Positions 9,755-19,378 of a DNA stretch of 64,000 nt are shown here, piece after piece. A program made the position numbers and the translations under genes. Position 1 is the stretch's first letter. The number at the start of each line of letters is the position of its first letter. The DNA lies in assembly GCF_007197555.1 (NCBI RefSeq), contig NZ_CP041614.1, positions 2,844,001 through 2,908,000 of the forward strand, in the 5' to 3' direction. The notes under the pieces are model-generated. The model made no database searches. It saw only the letters and a list, made by a program, of their open reading frames with translations, and was not told where the DNA came from. The stretch comes from Shewanella psychropiezotolerans. GTDB lineage: Bacteria > Pseudomonadota > Gammaproteobacteria > Enterobacterales > Shewanellaceae.

Positions 9755-10141
9755 ATGAACGCAATTGAAAATAACTATAAATTTGCCGGTACCCATGAGT
9801 GGGTAAAAGACAATGGTGATGGAACTGTGTTAGTTGGGATCTCAAAGCGTGCGCAGGAGCTGTTAGGCGATGTGGTCTTCGTGGAGTTACCCGAAGAGGG
9901 GGATGTCACTACTGCCGGGGAGAATTTCTCTTTGATCGAATCGGTAAAGGCCGCATCAGATGTGTATGCGCCAGTATCGGGTGAGATAATTGCGGTCAAT
10001 GAAGTCCTGGATGACAGCCCTGAGACGGTGAACGACTCACCATTTGATGAGGGATGGATAGCTAAGATAAAGCTGTCTGATCCATCAGAGCTGGATAACC
10101 TCATGAGCTACGAGAGTTATCTCGCTGGCCTCGAAGATTAA
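9755..10141 (+). CDS. gcvH: Glycine cleavage system H protein
   Basis: Small lipoyl carrier that shuttles the aminomethyl group from GcvP to GcvT and reducing equivalents to the L protein. The 128-residue length is standard. The lipoyl-lysine loop is visible as SLIESVKAASDVYAPVSGEI, and the C-terminus DEGWIAKI is typical. It is preceded by 88 AT-rich bases after glyA with TAGGAA near the ATG, and followed 16 bases later by gcvP. It is the middle gene of the sdaA-glyA-gcvHP unit. Confidence 0.96.
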   Translation: MNAIENNYKFAGTHEWVKDNGDGTVLVGISKRAQELLGDVVFVELPEEGDVTTAGENFSLIESVKAASDVYAPVSGEIIAVNEVLDDSPETVNDSPFDEGWIAKIKLSDPSELDNLMSYESYLAGLED

Positions 10142-10157
10142 ATAGGAGGCAAACAAG

Positions 10158-13040
10158 ATGGCTAGAGATGACATGAAAACCCTAAGTTTACTCACGAAAT
10201 TGGCAACTGATGATGAGTTTATTGCTCGCCATAATGGCCCGGGTGAACAAGATCAAGCTGTGATGCTAGACGCTATCGGCGTCGAGTCGATAGCGGCGCT
10301 TATCGAGCAGACCGTACCCGAAAACATTCGTCTTCCGGGGGAGATGGCCCTGGCTGGCCCCATGAGTGAAGCCGATATGTTGGCGAGACTCAAGAGTATT
10401 GCCAGTAAGAACATCATCAATCGCAGCTACATAGGTCAAGGCTATTACGATACCCATGTGCCTAATGTCATCTTGCGCAATGTGATGGAAAATCCCGGTT
10501 GGTATACGGCGTACACCCCATATCAGCCAGAAATTGCCCAGGGCCGACTCGAGGCCTTACTTAATTATCAGCAGATGATCATGGATCTGACTGGCATGGA
10601 GCTGGCGAATGCTTCCCTGCTCGATGAGGCGACGGCGGCTGCCGAAGCCATGTCTTTATGTAAACGCGCGGGAAAGAGCAAGAGTAACCTGTTTTTCGTT
10701 GCCGACGATGTGCATCCACAGACATTGGACGTGATTAAGACCCGCGCCGAGTATTTTGGCTTCGATATCAAGGTGGCTCCGGCGGCTGAGGTTGCAGAGC
10801 TCGATGTTTTCGGTGCCTTGCTGCAATACCCAGGCTCTACGGGCCAGGTACAAGATCTGCAGCAGCTGATATCTCAGGTGCAAAGTAAGAAAGCCTTAGT
10901 GGCGGTGGCGAGCGATCTGCTGGCCCTCACTGTACTCAAGTCTCCCGGCGAGATGGGCGCGGATCTGGTGATCGGCAGTGCCCAACGTTTCGGTGTGCCG
11001 ATGGGGTTCGGTGGTCCACATGCCGCTTTCATGGCGACGAAAGAGAAGTACAAGCGCACCATACCCGGCAGGGTGATCGGTGTGTCCATCGACAGTAAGG
11101 GGAAACCCGCGCTGCGCATGGCGATGCAGACACGTGAGCAACATATTCGTCGTGAGAAAGCCACCTCTAATATCTGTACCGCACAGGCGCTACTCGCCAA
11201 TATGGCTGCTTTTTATGCCGTGTACCATGGCCCGGTGGGACTCAAGAAGATAGGTCGCCGGGTACATCATCTGACTGCCATCTTAGCCGCCGGACTCGAG
11301 GGTGTGGGTATTGAGCTGGCTCATGAACATTTCTTCGATACCCTGACACTTAAGACGGGTGAGCAGACTCAAGCCATCTATGAGCGCGCCCTCGAGGCTG
11401 GCTTGAATCTACGTCTACTACCGGATGCTTTGGGAATAAGTCTCGATGAGACGACTAAGGCTGAAGATGTCGAGGCTCTGTGGCTAGCAATAACCGGTGA
11501 GACTCAGAGTTTAACCGATATCGATGCCAGGGTGTCTGCCAACGAATTTGCCGCCATCCCGGCCAACTGCATCCGTGAGTCTGAGTATCTGACTCACGAG
11601 GTGTTCAATCGCTATCACAGCGAGACTAAGATGCTGAGATATCTCAAGTCCCTTGAGAATAAAGATTTCTCACTGACACACGGCATGATCCCATTGGGTT
11701 CATGTACCATGAAACTCAATGCCACGGCGCAGATGATCCCTGTCACTTGGCCTGAGCTGGGTAAGCTGCATCCCTTCGTGCCTCAAGATCAAAGTCTTGG
11801 GTATCAGGAGATAGCAGAATCATTTAGTGAGATGCTCAAAGTCGTCACTGGCTACGATGCCTTCTCTTTGCAGCCTAATTCTGGTGCCCAGGGAGAATAC
11901 GCGGGCCTTATCGCGATTCAGAGGTATCACGCTAGCCGTGGTGACAGCCACAGAAACATCTGCCTCATTCCCAGCTCGGCTCATGGCACCAATCCAGCGA
12001 GCGCGGCCATGGTGTCCATGAAGGTAGTGATCGTTAATTGTGATGATAAGGGTAACGTGGATATTGACGATCTGGCGGCTAAGATCGACATGCATGAAGC
12101 GCGACTCTCTTGCATCATGATCACCTATCCGTCGACTCACGGTGTCTACGAGGCTGGCATTCGCGAGATTTGCGAGCGGGTACATCAGGCGGGCGGTCAG
12201 GTGTATCTTGACGGCGCCAACATGAATGCTCAGGTAGGACTGACCTCGCCAGGCTTTATTGGCTCAGATGTGTCCCACCTGAATCTACACAAGACTTTCT
12301 GTATCCCACATGGCGGTGGCGGTCCGGGTATGGGACCGATTGGGGTTAAATCTCATCTAGCGCCTTTCTTGCCTGGCCACGGTATTCATAATACTAAGGG
12401 AGCCGTGTCGGCGACGCCTCTGGGCAGTGCCTCGATTCTGCCTATCTCCTGGGCTTATATCGCCTTGATGGGCGCATCGGGTCTGACCCGGGCGACGGAG
12501 CTTGCGATCCTCAATGCCAACTATCTGATGGAGAAACTACGACCACATTATCCTGTCCTGTATCTGGGGGATGAGGGACGCGTAGCTCATGAGTGCATCA
12601 TAGATCTACGTCCTCTTAAGGAGAGCTCAGGGATCAGTGAGGAAGATGTGGCTAAGCGCCTGATGGATTTTGGTTTTCATGCACCTACCATGTCGTTCCC
12701 GGTGGCCGGCACCCTGATGATAGAGCCGACCGAGAGTGAATCATTGGATGAACTGGATAAGTTTGTCCATGCCATGGTGAGCATCCGGACTGAAATTGCC
12801 AAGGTGGAAAGCGGTGAGTGGAGCCTGAGTGATAATCCTCTGGTGAATGCTCCGCATACCATGGGGGATCTCAGTGAGGCTCAGTGGGATCATCCGTATT
12901 CGCGGCAGCTGGCGTGTTTTCCGGGGCTTAATGCCCACAAGGATAAGTTCTGGCCCAGTACCAATCGTATAGATAACGTCTATGGCGATCGCAACTTGAT
13001 CTGCAGTTGCCCCAGCATAGACAGTTACCGGGATAGTTAA
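10158..13040 (+). CDS. gcvP: Glycine dehydrogenase (decarboxylating), glycine cleavage system P protein
   Basis: PLP enzyme that decarboxylates glycine and loads the aminomethyl group on GcvH. The 960-residue homodimeric form is complete, with no frame damage. Landmarks are [10 protein letters not shown] at the start, [11 protein letters not shown] and [13 protein letters not shown], the mid-protein [10 protein letters not shown], and the PLP-lysine region [21 protein letters not shown] near-perfect AGGAGG (10144-10149) lies 8 bases before the ATG. Together with gcvH and the separately encoded gcvT it makes a full glycine cleavage set; the shared L protein (lpd) is not in the window. Confidence 0.97.
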   Translation: MARDDMKTLSLLTKLATDDEFIARHNGPGEQDQAVMLDAIGVESIAALIEQTVPENIRLPGEMALAGPMSEADMLARLKSIASKNIINRSYIGQGYYDTHVPNVILRNVMENPGWYTAYTPYQPEIAQGRLEALLNYQQMIMDLTGMELANASLLDEATAAAEAMSLCKRAGKSKSNLFFVADDVHPQTLDVIKTRAEYFGFDIKVAPAAEVAELDVFGALLQYPGSTGQVQDLQQLISQVQSKKALVAVASDLLALTVLKSPGEMGADLVIGSAQRFGVPMGFGGPHAAFMATKEKYKRTIPGRVIGVSIDSKGKPALRMAMQTREQHIRREKATSNICTAQALLANMAAFYAVYHGPVGLKKIGRRVHHLTAILAAGLEGVGIELAHEHFFDTLTLKTGEQTQAIYERALEAGLNLRLLPDALGISLDETTKAEDVEALWLAITGETQSLTDIDARVSANEFAAIPANCIRESEYLTHEVFNRYHSETKMLRYLKSLENKDFSLTHGMIPLGSCTMKLNATAQMIPVTWPELGKLHPFVPQDQSLGYQEIAESFSEMLKVVTGYDAFSLQPNSGAQGEYAGLIAIQRYHASRGDSHRNICLIPSSAHGTNPASAAMVSMKVVIVNCDDKGNVDIDDLAAKIDMHEARLSCIMITYPSTHGVYEAGIREICERVHQAGGQVYLDGANMNAQVGLTSPGFIGSDVSHLNLHKTFCIPHGGGGPGMGPIGVKSHLAPFLPGHGIHNTKGAVSATPLGSASILPISWAYIALMGASGLTRATELAILNANYLMEKLRPHYPVLYLGDEGRVAHECIIDLRPLKESSGISEEDVAKRLMDFGFHAPTMSFPVAGTLMIEPTESESLDELDKFVHAMVSIRTEIAKVESGEWSLSDNPLVNAPHTMGDLSEAQWDHPYSRQLACFPGLNAHKDKFWPSTNRIDNVYGDRNLICSCPSIDSYRDS

Positions 13041-13060
13041 GCTTATTCAACCTTTTTAAA

Positions 13061-13097
13061 CTCTCTGTGAGGCTGTTACATACAGTCTCACAGAGAG
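13061..13097 (+). other. Strong hairpin between gcvP and the porin gene
   Basis: A perfect 11-bp inverted repeat (13061-13071 with 13087-13097) can extend inward by a G-U pair and four more pairs. No T run follows. It could partly terminate or stabilise the gcvP message ahead of the porin gene. Confidence 0.5.
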
Positions 13098-13165
13098 CGC
13101 TTTGCCGTCGTAATGCCAAGTTGAGTTGTCTGTCATTGCATTTATCTCGTACTAAGGAAAGAGAA

Positions 13166-14239
13166 ATGAGAAATATAAAATCAAAAACAGTATTACTTCC
13201 TTTGATCATTGCTTTGCCTACTTTTGGGCTTCAGGCTAATGATGAAGATGTGAGTAGAGAAGCGTTACAGACAGAGCTTAATCAGATCCGCCTGCGGTTA
13301 GCCACACTGGAGGATCAAGACAAGGCTGATGACAAGGCCAGTGAGCAGACTCAAAGCTTATCTAATAGCATCAACTTTTATGGTTCTTTACGACCAACCT
13401 TCGGGGTCACCATGTCGGGCTCCGATGATGTTTGGGATGTGGGTGATGCCCTGTCCCGGATAGGTATCGCGGCAGAGCAGGAACTGGGCTATGGACTGAC
13501 AGGTTTTGCTAAGGGAGAGTTCAAGGTCAACATAGAAGCTAATGGTGATTTTGGTGAGGCACGTAAGGCCTATGTGGGAATAAAGGGTGGTTTTGGCCGC
13601 GTCGCCATAGGTAAGCAGTCATCGACGCAATATCGCTTCATTGCCGATCCCGTGGATATCTTCAACCGCGCCGCAACGCCACTGGCCTATGACAGCGCCA
13701 GTCCGTTTCGGGTCAATAACTTAGTGACCTATCGTAAAGACTTAGGTGACTTTAGTTTCTCGGTAGACTCTCAGTTTGATGGTGACAAGGATGCCAATGC
13801 CAGTGATTTTTTCAACACGGGTCTCGCCTATAACAGTGACTTGCTTCGCGCAGCCGTAGCTTATTACAGTAAAGACTTAGATGACGGTAAAGAGGAGACG
13901 GCCTACGGTGTTTCTGTGTCTAAGCACTTTGATGACTTGTATCTGGCTGCGGCCTATCAGGACAGGGAAGTGGATAATGTCAGTGGTTCAACATTTGACT
14001 TGGTCGGCGCTTACGCCATCACAGAGATCTATAAGCTCAAGTTAGGGGCATCAAATTTTGATGACGGTATCGATGATATCAGTTCCGGTAATTATAAGGC
14101 TTATAACACCACATTAGAGTGGCAGGGAACTGCGGATTTCCGTTTGTTTCTGGAATACCAGAAGACGGATTTCGAACACAGAGACGCCGATGATTCCATC
14201 ATGGTGGGTATGCGTTACGATTTTGACTATAAGTTCTGA
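13166..14239 (+). CDS. Outer-membrane porin (Gram-negative general porin family)
   Basis: A 357-residue beta-barrel porin. A signal peptide is visible at residues 1-20 (hydrophobic core VLLPLIIALPTFG, cleavage likely after LQA). Then comes a short charged, coiled-coil-like stretch common in marine porins (LQTELNQIRLRLATLEDQD), then barrel sequence starting INFYGSLRPTFGVT. The protein ends in YDFDYKF, the terminal phenylalanine recognised by the BAM machinery. The ATG at 13166 is preceded by AAGGA and starts the signal peptide; an in-frame extension to 13067 has no such support. It follows gcvP by 125 bases and a hairpin, so it may be the operon's last gene and admit glycine or other amino acids; the substrate is inferred. 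Confidence 0.85.
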   Translation: MRNIKSKTVLLPLIIALPTFGLQANDEDVSREALQTELNQIRLRLATLEDQDKADDKASEQTQSLSNSINFYGSLRPTFGVTMSGSDDVWDVGDALSRIGIAAEQELGYGLTGFAKGEFKVNIEANGDFGEARKAYVGIKGGFGRVAIGKQSSTQYRFIADPVDIFNRAATPLAYDSASPFRVNNLVTYRKDLGDFSFSVDSQFDGDKDANASDFFNTGLAYNSDLLRAAVAYYSKDLDDGKEETAYGVSVSKHFDDLYLAAAYQDREVDNVSGSTFDLVGAYAITEIYKLKLGASNFDDGIDDISSGNYKAYNTTLEWQGTADFRLFLEYQKTDFEHRDADDSIMVGMRYDFDYKF

Positions 14240-14292
14240 TAAGCGCTTAACGATGAAAAACTTAAGATAAGTCATCAGGCTTATTTGTAAAA

Positions 14293-14329
14293 GCGGAACT
14301 TGCTGCCATTAGGCTCAAGTTTCGTTTTT
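14293..14329 (+). terminator. Intrinsic terminator after the porin gene
   Basis: A 10-bp stem (14293-14302 with 14316-14325, two G-U pairs) is followed by TTTTT. It closes the sdaA-to-porin unit. Confidence 0.7.
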
Positions 14330-14815
14330 CATTTTTGATCTGAAACGGGTTTAACATCTACTAGGGGCACTGATAATACGTGTGAAAATAGGGTTTATCT
14401 CAATCAATGTATTAATACTCCCCTTTAATCGGATTAACTTCATTTTTGTGATAAAGCAAACCTCTCGCTTAACGAATGAATTTATAACACTAATCATCTG
14501 CCCTTAACTGCGCTCAAGACAAGATAGCTTACTCACAACGAATCGCTCTTCTTAAGACTGGCAATGTGCATGTTGAACTGCGAAGGGAGATAATCACTTG
14601 GTTATACCCATCTATTTTAAGACCCTTTTTTGAGTAATATATAAATAGTTGACTTCTTATTATTTACATCCTGATAACTGACTGAAACACTAATCCCCAT
14701 AATATAATGTCCAATTATTATTTTACTGATGTTGACTAATTAACTTAATGCTTTTTATAGTAATAATTCTCCATGTAAGTGCCGAACGTTTTTGTGGTCA
14801 ATATTTTGAGGGGAT
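14330..14815. other. AT-rich non-coding stretch before the small-ORF/AraC unit
   Basis: About 490 bases with no ORF that looks coding. It probably carries the promoter for the small ORFs and the regulator at 14816-16172, but no convincing pair of promoter boxes could be chosen. Confidence 0.5.
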
Positions 14816-14995
14816 ATGGCATCAATTAATAGAAAAACCTATCTTAAATCTGATAAACAGTTGAGCGATGAAGAACTTCATTTTATTACGATCGTACAGA
14901 CAATGAGGTACTATTTACTCGTCGACAGACTAGGTCAGGGGGACTTGACTAAGCTCCTAAAGGCTCGCCGCCAGTTAGGGGGGTTATGGCCCTGA
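14816..14995 (+). CDS. Small protein of unknown function (59 aa) upstream of the AraC regulator
   Basis: Not recognised. The 59-residue ORF opens with MASINRKTYLKSDKQLSDEE and ends RRQLGGLWP; it is charged, with no membrane segment or signal peptide. GAGGGG lies just before the ATG. Its stop overlaps the next ORF by 10 bases, which itself overlaps the regulator gene, so the three look translationally coupled. The residue pattern (alternating charged and aliphatic, mid-section VQTMRYYLLVDRLGQGDL) looks protein-like. It may belong to sarcosine utilisation or its control; this is inference from position only. Confidence 0.5.
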   Translation: MASINRKTYLKSDKQLSDEELHFITIVQTMRYYLLVDRLGQGDLTKLLKARRQLGGLWP

Positions 14996-15123
14996 ACAAT
15001 CCTCTAGTGAATAGCTTACTATATAGCAAAGAAATTAGACTTGATTCGTACACTGGAAACTGGCGCCGCTTATCCGATTATTCATATAAATTGCTCAATG
15101 TTCTGGATTTGATAAAATGGTAA
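14986..15123 (+). CDS. Small protein of unknown function (45 aa) overlapping the AraC regulator gene
   Basis: Not recognised. A 45-residue ORF (MALNNPLVNSLLYSKEIRLD, ending LNVLDLIKW) begins inside the end of the 59-residue ORF and its stop codon overlaps the ATG of the regulator at 15117. This tight chain suggests either a real small protein or a leader ORF that couples translation into the regulator. No domain is visible. Confidence 0.42.
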   Translation: MALNNPLVNSLLYSKEIRLDSYTGNWRRLSDYSYKLLNVLDLIKW

Positions 15124-16172
15124 AAGAAGTAGATAAACGAGAATTTAGTCGTGTTATGCGTGATGTAAATAGTGCATTTATTGCGTTAGATGAGGAAAAA
15201 TGCAAGACAATAAGAGTAGGCTTTGTGCTGCTTGAGCATTTTTCCATGATGGCCTTTACGGCCGCCATGGATACATTAGTCACGACCAATCTAGTACGCT
15301 CAGCTCCCTTATTTACCATGTCTACCTTTGGATTGTACTCTTCATCTGTTAAAAGTGATCTCAATTTAAATATATCGACAGATTTTACTATTGAAGATCT
15401 GATTATTGATGATTATGTATCAATGGATGCGATCATTATTTGTGGTGGTTATCGCAGTTCGCTCAATGAATCAGTACATCTTTCCGCAAAACTGAAGTTA
15501 TTGGATAAAAAAAATATTGTTTTAGGCGGTTTATGGAATGGAGCCGTAGCACTTGCTCATACTGGGCTGCTAAATCATAAAGCCTGCTCCGTACATATAG
15601 ATAACCATGCCTTTATTAAAGAGCATTTTCCTTATATCTATCTCTCTGAATATGTTTTTAAAATAGATGGTAACTATATGACTTGCGCAGACCCCAATAG
15701 TGCCTTGGAGATGATGTGCGTATTTATTGAATCTTGTTTTGGCCGTGATACGGTGCGGGCTATTCGCGAAATATTAATGTGTAATCAAGTTGAAAATAAT
15801 AACGAAGCCACCTTAATGAAAGCCGCCGATAATCCGGCTTTTCCCGATACATTGCGCAATATATTACAATTAATTAAATCTAACATTGAGGAGCCTTTAC
15901 AGCCCCATGAAATAAGTTCGTATGTGGGATTATCACGACGATACATAGAGCGCTTGTTTCAAACTCATCTAGCAACAACACCATCACGGTATTATCTTGA
16001 ATTACGGATCACACATGCTCGTCGGTTATTATTACAAAGCAACGATTTGATAGGAAATATAGCTGTAGCCAGTGGTTTTCATAGTACGACCCATTTCAAT
16101 CACTGTTTTAAAGCCTATTTTGGATTATCACCGAGTCAAATTCGAAAAAAGTATCGCAGTGACCCCTTTTAA
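15117..16172 (+). CDS. GlxA/GbdR-type AraC transcriptional regulator (DJ-1-like plus AraC HTH)
   Basis: A 351-residue regulator. An N-terminal DJ-1/PfpI-like amidotransferase-fold sensor (about residues 33-200, with VGFVLLEHFSMMAFTAAMD and IIICGGYRSSLN) precedes a C-terminal AraC double HTH (about 245-345, with EISSYVGLSRRYIERLFQTH and IAVASGFHSTTHFNHCFKAY). This architecture is that of GbdR and SouR, activators of glycine betaine, dimethylglycine and sarcosine catabolism in Pseudomonas. The adjacent glyA-soxBDAG-purU genes match the known GbdR/SouR targets, so sarcosine or dimethylglycine is the likely inducer. The ATG overlaps the preceding small ORF by 7 bases. Confidence 0.85.
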   Translation: MVKEVDKREFSRVMRDVNSAFIALDEEKCKTIRVGFVLLEHFSMMAFTAAMDTLVTTNLVRSAPLFTMSTFGLYSSSVKSDLNLNISTDFTIEDLIIDDYVSMDAIIICGGYRSSLNESVHLSAKLKLLDKKNIVLGGLWNGAVALAHTGLLNHKACSVHIDNHAFIKEHFPYIYLSEYVFKIDGNYMTCADPNSALEMMCVFIESCFGRDTVRAIREILMCNQVENNNEATLMKAADNPAFPDTLRNILQLIKSNIEEPLQPHEISSYVGLSRRYIERLFQTHLATTPSRYYLELRITHARRLLLQSNDLIGNIAVASGFHSTTHFNHCFKAYFGLSPSQIRKKYRSDPF

Positions 16173-16191
16173 GCTATCTGTCGTTAACAAT

Positions 16192-16221
16192 AAAAACCTC
16201 CATGATCAAATAGAGGCTTTT
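16192..16221. terminator. Weak terminator-like hairpin between convergent genes
   Basis: CCTC (16197-16200) pairs with GAGG (16213-16216), with an A run before and a T run after, separated from the stem by one bulged base. It lies between the AraC regulator and nhaC, which converge. Confidence 0.3.
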
Positions 16222-16251
16222 ACGTATTCTAATCGTTGATTTGTGGTTTCA

Positions 16252-17730
16252 TTAATTAGGCTGAATGGGCTCAACTCCCTGTGTTGGTGTTTCTTCGGTA
16301 TCTATTTGTTTTCGTTCATCATCGGTTAATTTAGGAGAGAAGCGTCCGGTTGCCGCATAAAAGAGTCCAATTAAGGGGGATATCCAACAGGCAAACGCCA
16401 AGGGAATATAGAGTAAATTTTCTATATTACCGTCAGCAATACCTAAACCTAAAGCGGTAATGACGACGGCTCCTCCAGCGTTCCAGGGAATAAGTGGTGA
16501 GATTAAGGTCCCACCTTCTTCAACTGCCCGTGAAAGGTTAAGCTTAGAGTAACCTTGCTTTATGTATGCAGGTGCAAACATTCGGCCCGGTAGGCTAATC
16601 GATAGATAGGGATCTCCAGCTACTAGGTTAGTGACGACGGCGGTTCCCATTGCCGCTGCCTGCAGTCCAAAAAAGGAACGGGTTTTGTTTAATATCACTT
16701 CAATAATACTTTCTAAGCAATGTGTACTCTCTAATGCGCCGCCAAAGCCCAGTGAAATCATGACCAGAGTGATCACCCAAGCCATTGACTGAATGCCACC
16801 ACGGTTAAGCAAGGAATCTAGCTCTGTTACACCGGTATGAATACTGAAACCATTCTGCATAAATTGAAAAATTTCATGTAAAGAGAAACCTTGAACAACC
16901 ACCGCAAGTACAGCACCGGCAACCACACCAGCAAATAAGGAGGGTAATGAAGGCATGCGTTTTAAAGAGAGAAATAACACTATGGCTGGAGGCAGTAATA
17001 GCCATGGAGAGAGGTTAAAGCTAGTTTCGAGTCCTGTAGTGATAGTGTTGATCGTTGAAAAATCAACTGATTTTGAATCAATTACATAGAAACCAACAAA
17101 TAAATAGATACATAATGAAATGAGCATCGAGGGGAGAGTTGTTGGGACCATATTCTTGATATGATCAAACAGGTTTACGCCAGTCACTGCGGGCGCTAAA
17201 TTGGTTGTATCCGATAATGGTGACATTTTATCACCAAAAAATGCCCCGGACACGACGGCCCCTGCAGTCCAATATATGGGGATATCAAACCCTGCACCTA
17301 TGCCTACTAATGCCAGACCTATCGTGCTCACCGTCCCCCAAGACGTTCCTAATGATACTGAAACAATCGCGCACAATAGCATGCCTGACGCAAGGAACAA
17401 TTCAGGGCTGAGAAGCCTAAGACCATAATATATCAATACTGGTACTGTGCCACTGGCTATCCATATCGCCACTATCATGCCAACAGTAATTAAGATGGCG
17501 ATAGAGGGTAATGCGATCCGTAAGGCATTGAACACACCAGCTTCAATATCGTGCCATTTATACCCTCTGAACCGCGCAAGTATAGCGGTTATTCCGATAC
17601 CTATAGCCAAAGGAATGTGAGGGGTAAAATCGTTAAATACAAATAATTGGATAGCGAGTAAGAGGAGTGTGAGAGCAATGGGGAGTAAGGCCATCGTAAA
17701 ACTTGGTTTTATACCCTTATTATTATTCAT
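16252..17730 (-). CDS. nhaC: NhaC-family Na+/H+ antiporter
   Basis: Multi-pass inner-membrane antiporter of about 492 residues and roughly a dozen hydrophobic segments. Family features are LGTSWGTVSTIGLALVGIG, the polar FFGDKMSPLSDTTNLAPA and, near the end, a WNAGGAVVITALGLG segment. The ATG at 17730 is 9 bases from AAGGA; another ATG two codons upstream is only 3 bases from it. It is divergent from glyA-sox with about 325 bases between. NhaC members are often found in amino acid or osmolyte catabolic clusters, so it may export Na+ brought in by symport or carry a substrate itself; this is inference. Confidence 0.88.
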   Translation of the reverse strand: MNNNKGIKPSFTMALLPIALTLLLLAIQLFVFNDFTPHIPLAIGIGITAILARFRGYKWHDIEAGVFNALRIALPSIAILITVGMIVAIWIASGTVPVLIYYGLRLLSPELFLASGMLLCAIVSVSLGTSWGTVSTIGLALVGIGAGFDIPIYWTAGAVVSGAFFGDKMSPLSDTTNLAPAVTGVNLFDHIKNMVPTTLPSMLISLCIYLFVGFYVIDSKSVDFSTINTITTGLETSFNLSPWLLLPPAIVLFLSLKRMPSLPSLFAGVVAGAVLAVVVQGFSLHEIFQFMQNGFSIHTGVTELDSLLNRGGIQSMAWVITLVMISLGFGGALESTHCLESIIEVILNKTRSFFGLQAAAMGTAVVTNLVAGDPYLSISLPGRMFAPAYIKQGYSKLNLSRAVEEGGTLISPLIPWNAGGAVVITALGLGIADGNIENLLYIPLAFACWISPLIGLFYAATGRFSPKLTDDERKQIDTEETPTQGVEPIQPN

Positions 17731-18055
17731 GTACATGCTTCCTTACATTGAAGTGTTCAAATTCATTGTTCCGCTACCACCAAATTCCTAATGAAAAACA
17801 AATGGCTTTTGTGTCAGTAAAACAAAAAAATCCTAAACACTTATTAGTAAATTGTTGGTTTTTTATTTCTTGTTGTGTGAGCTGGAACCTAACATAACTG
17901 AATCAATGATGAATGGCGGAGCGAACCATTTGTCGTCAATCGACAATAAGTGGCCGCTTAAAAGCAATAAGGAGTTTTTAATTACGAGTATTGTCTCATC
18001 TATGTCATGCAAGTCATCGCTGTTGATGACGAGTACAAGTACAAAGGTGAATTTA
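17731..18055. promoter_or_regulatory. Divergent control region between nhaC and glyA-sox
   Basis: A 325-base region that must hold both promoters. It contains an inverted repeat TTGTCG-TCAAT-CGACAA at 17930-17946, a candidate regulator site about 110 bases before glyA. An open frame continues upstream of glyA but without coding character or a ribosome binding site. Confidence 0.4.
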
Positions 18056-19321
18056 ATGTTTAATTATAGTATTAAGATTAAAGAGTTCGATGCCGTGGTT
18101 GATAAAGCCATTCAAAAAGAAAATGTACGCCAAGAAGCGCACATCGAACTTATTGCTTCTGAAAACTATGCCAGTCCAATGGTGATGGAAGCACAAGGAA
18201 CATCACTGACAAATAAATATGCCGAAGGTTACCCTGGACGTCGTTATTATGGTGGATGTGAGCATGTTGATGAAATAGAAGCATTAGCCATCGAGCGGGC
18301 GAAAGAACTCTTTGGCGCTGATTATGCCAACGTGCAACCGCATTCAGGTTCTCAGGCCAATGCCGCAGTATTTATGGCATTAGTTGAACCCGGAGATACA
18401 GTATTAGGCATGAGTTTGGCTCATGGTGGGCACTTAACCCATGGTTCCCATGTGAGCTTTTCTGGAAAATCTTACAATGCAGTTCAGTACGGTATCAATG
18501 AAGCTGGCGAAATTGATTACGATGAAGTGACTGCTTTGGCTCACCAACATCAGCCCAAAATGATCATTGCCGGATTTTCAGCTTACTCTCAAATCATCGA
18601 CTGGGCTCGCTTTCGTCAAATAGCCGATGAAGTCGGGGCCTATCTTTTTGTCGATATGGCCCATGTTGCAGGCCTTGTTGCTGCTGATCAATATCCAAAT
18701 CCTTTACCACATGCTCATGTCGTCACATCAACAACTCATAAAACCCTACGTGGGCCTCGTGGTGGCTTAATTCTGAGCCTAAATCATCCTGAGTTAGAGA
18801 AGAAGCTCAATTCGGCCGTTTTTCCTGGTGTTCAAGGTGGGCCTTTAATGCATGTTATTGCGGCTAAGGCTGTGGCATTCAAAGAAGCGTTGCTTCCTGA
18901 ATTTGCGTACTATCAAGCTCAGGTTGTTCGTAATGCCGATGTGATGGCTCGCACATTGATTGAACGTGGCTATGATGTGGTTTCTGGTGGTACCCGTAAT
19001 CATTTATTCCTTCTGAGTCTCATTAAACAGGGCCTCACAGGCAAAGAGGCTGATGCGGCTCTGGGCCAGGCTTCAATTACGGTAAATAAAAATGCGGTAC
19101 CTAATGATCCCCAATCTCCCTTTGTTACTTCAGGACTTCGTATTGGTTCACCTGCAATCACAACTCGAGGTTTTAAAGAAGAAGAGTGTCGTCAGTTGTC
19201 TACTTGGATAGCGGATATATTGGATGCTCTGCAAACTGAAGATGTCAGTACAGTGATCGCAGAGGTGAAGAATAAAGTAAGCCTGCTTTGTGGTGACTAT
19301 CCGGTCTACCGTGATCAGTGA
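18056..19321 (+). CDS. glyA: Serine hydroxymethyltransferase of the sarcosine cluster
   Basis: A second SHMT in the window, 421 residues, of the common gammaproteobacterial type. [10 protein letters not shown] puts the histidine at residue 29 as in E. coli, and the PLP motif [13 protein letters not shown] follows near residue 229. The ATG at 18056 has GGTGA 5 bases upstream and aligns with family starts; the open frame runs further up to 17852 without support. It leads glyA-soxB-soxD-soxA-soxG-purU. Here it probably combines the glycine and the 5,10-methylene-THF that sarcosine oxidase releases into serine. It differs at many positions from the copy at 8371-9666, so it is not a recent duplicate. 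Confidence 0.94.
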   Translation: MFNYSIKIKEFDAVVDKAIQKENVRQEAHIELIASENYASPMVMEAQGTSLTNKYAEGYPGRRYYGGCEHVDEIEALAIERAKELFGADYANVQPHSGSQANAAVFMALVEPGDTVLGMSLAHGGHLTHGSHVSFSGKSYNAVQYGINEAGEIDYDEVTALAHQHQPKMIIAGFSAYSQIIDWARFRQIADEVGAYLFVDMAHVAGLVAADQYPNPLPHAHVVTSTTHKTLRGPRGGLILSLNHPELEKKLNSAVFPGVQGGPLMHVIAAKAVAFKEALLPEFAYYQAQVVRNADVMARTLIERGYDVVSGGTRNHLFLLSLIKQGLTGKEADAALGQASITVNKNAVPNDPQSPFVTSGLRIGSPAITTRGFKEEECRQLSTWIADILDALQTEDVSTVIAEVKNKVSLLCGDYPVYRDQ

Positions 19322-19378
19322 TGTTATCGCTATCTCATATTTAACGGCTATATAGCCAAATATTGAAAGGGCTTTGGA

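Noticed and set aside
11820..12185. Minus-strand ORFs inside gcvP, glyA and other long genes
   Set aside because: They are antisense shadows of strongly conserved coding sequence.
17852..18055. N-terminal extension of the sox-cluster glyA
   Set aside because: The added residues have no SHMT homology; ATG 18056 has a ribosome binding site and matches family length.
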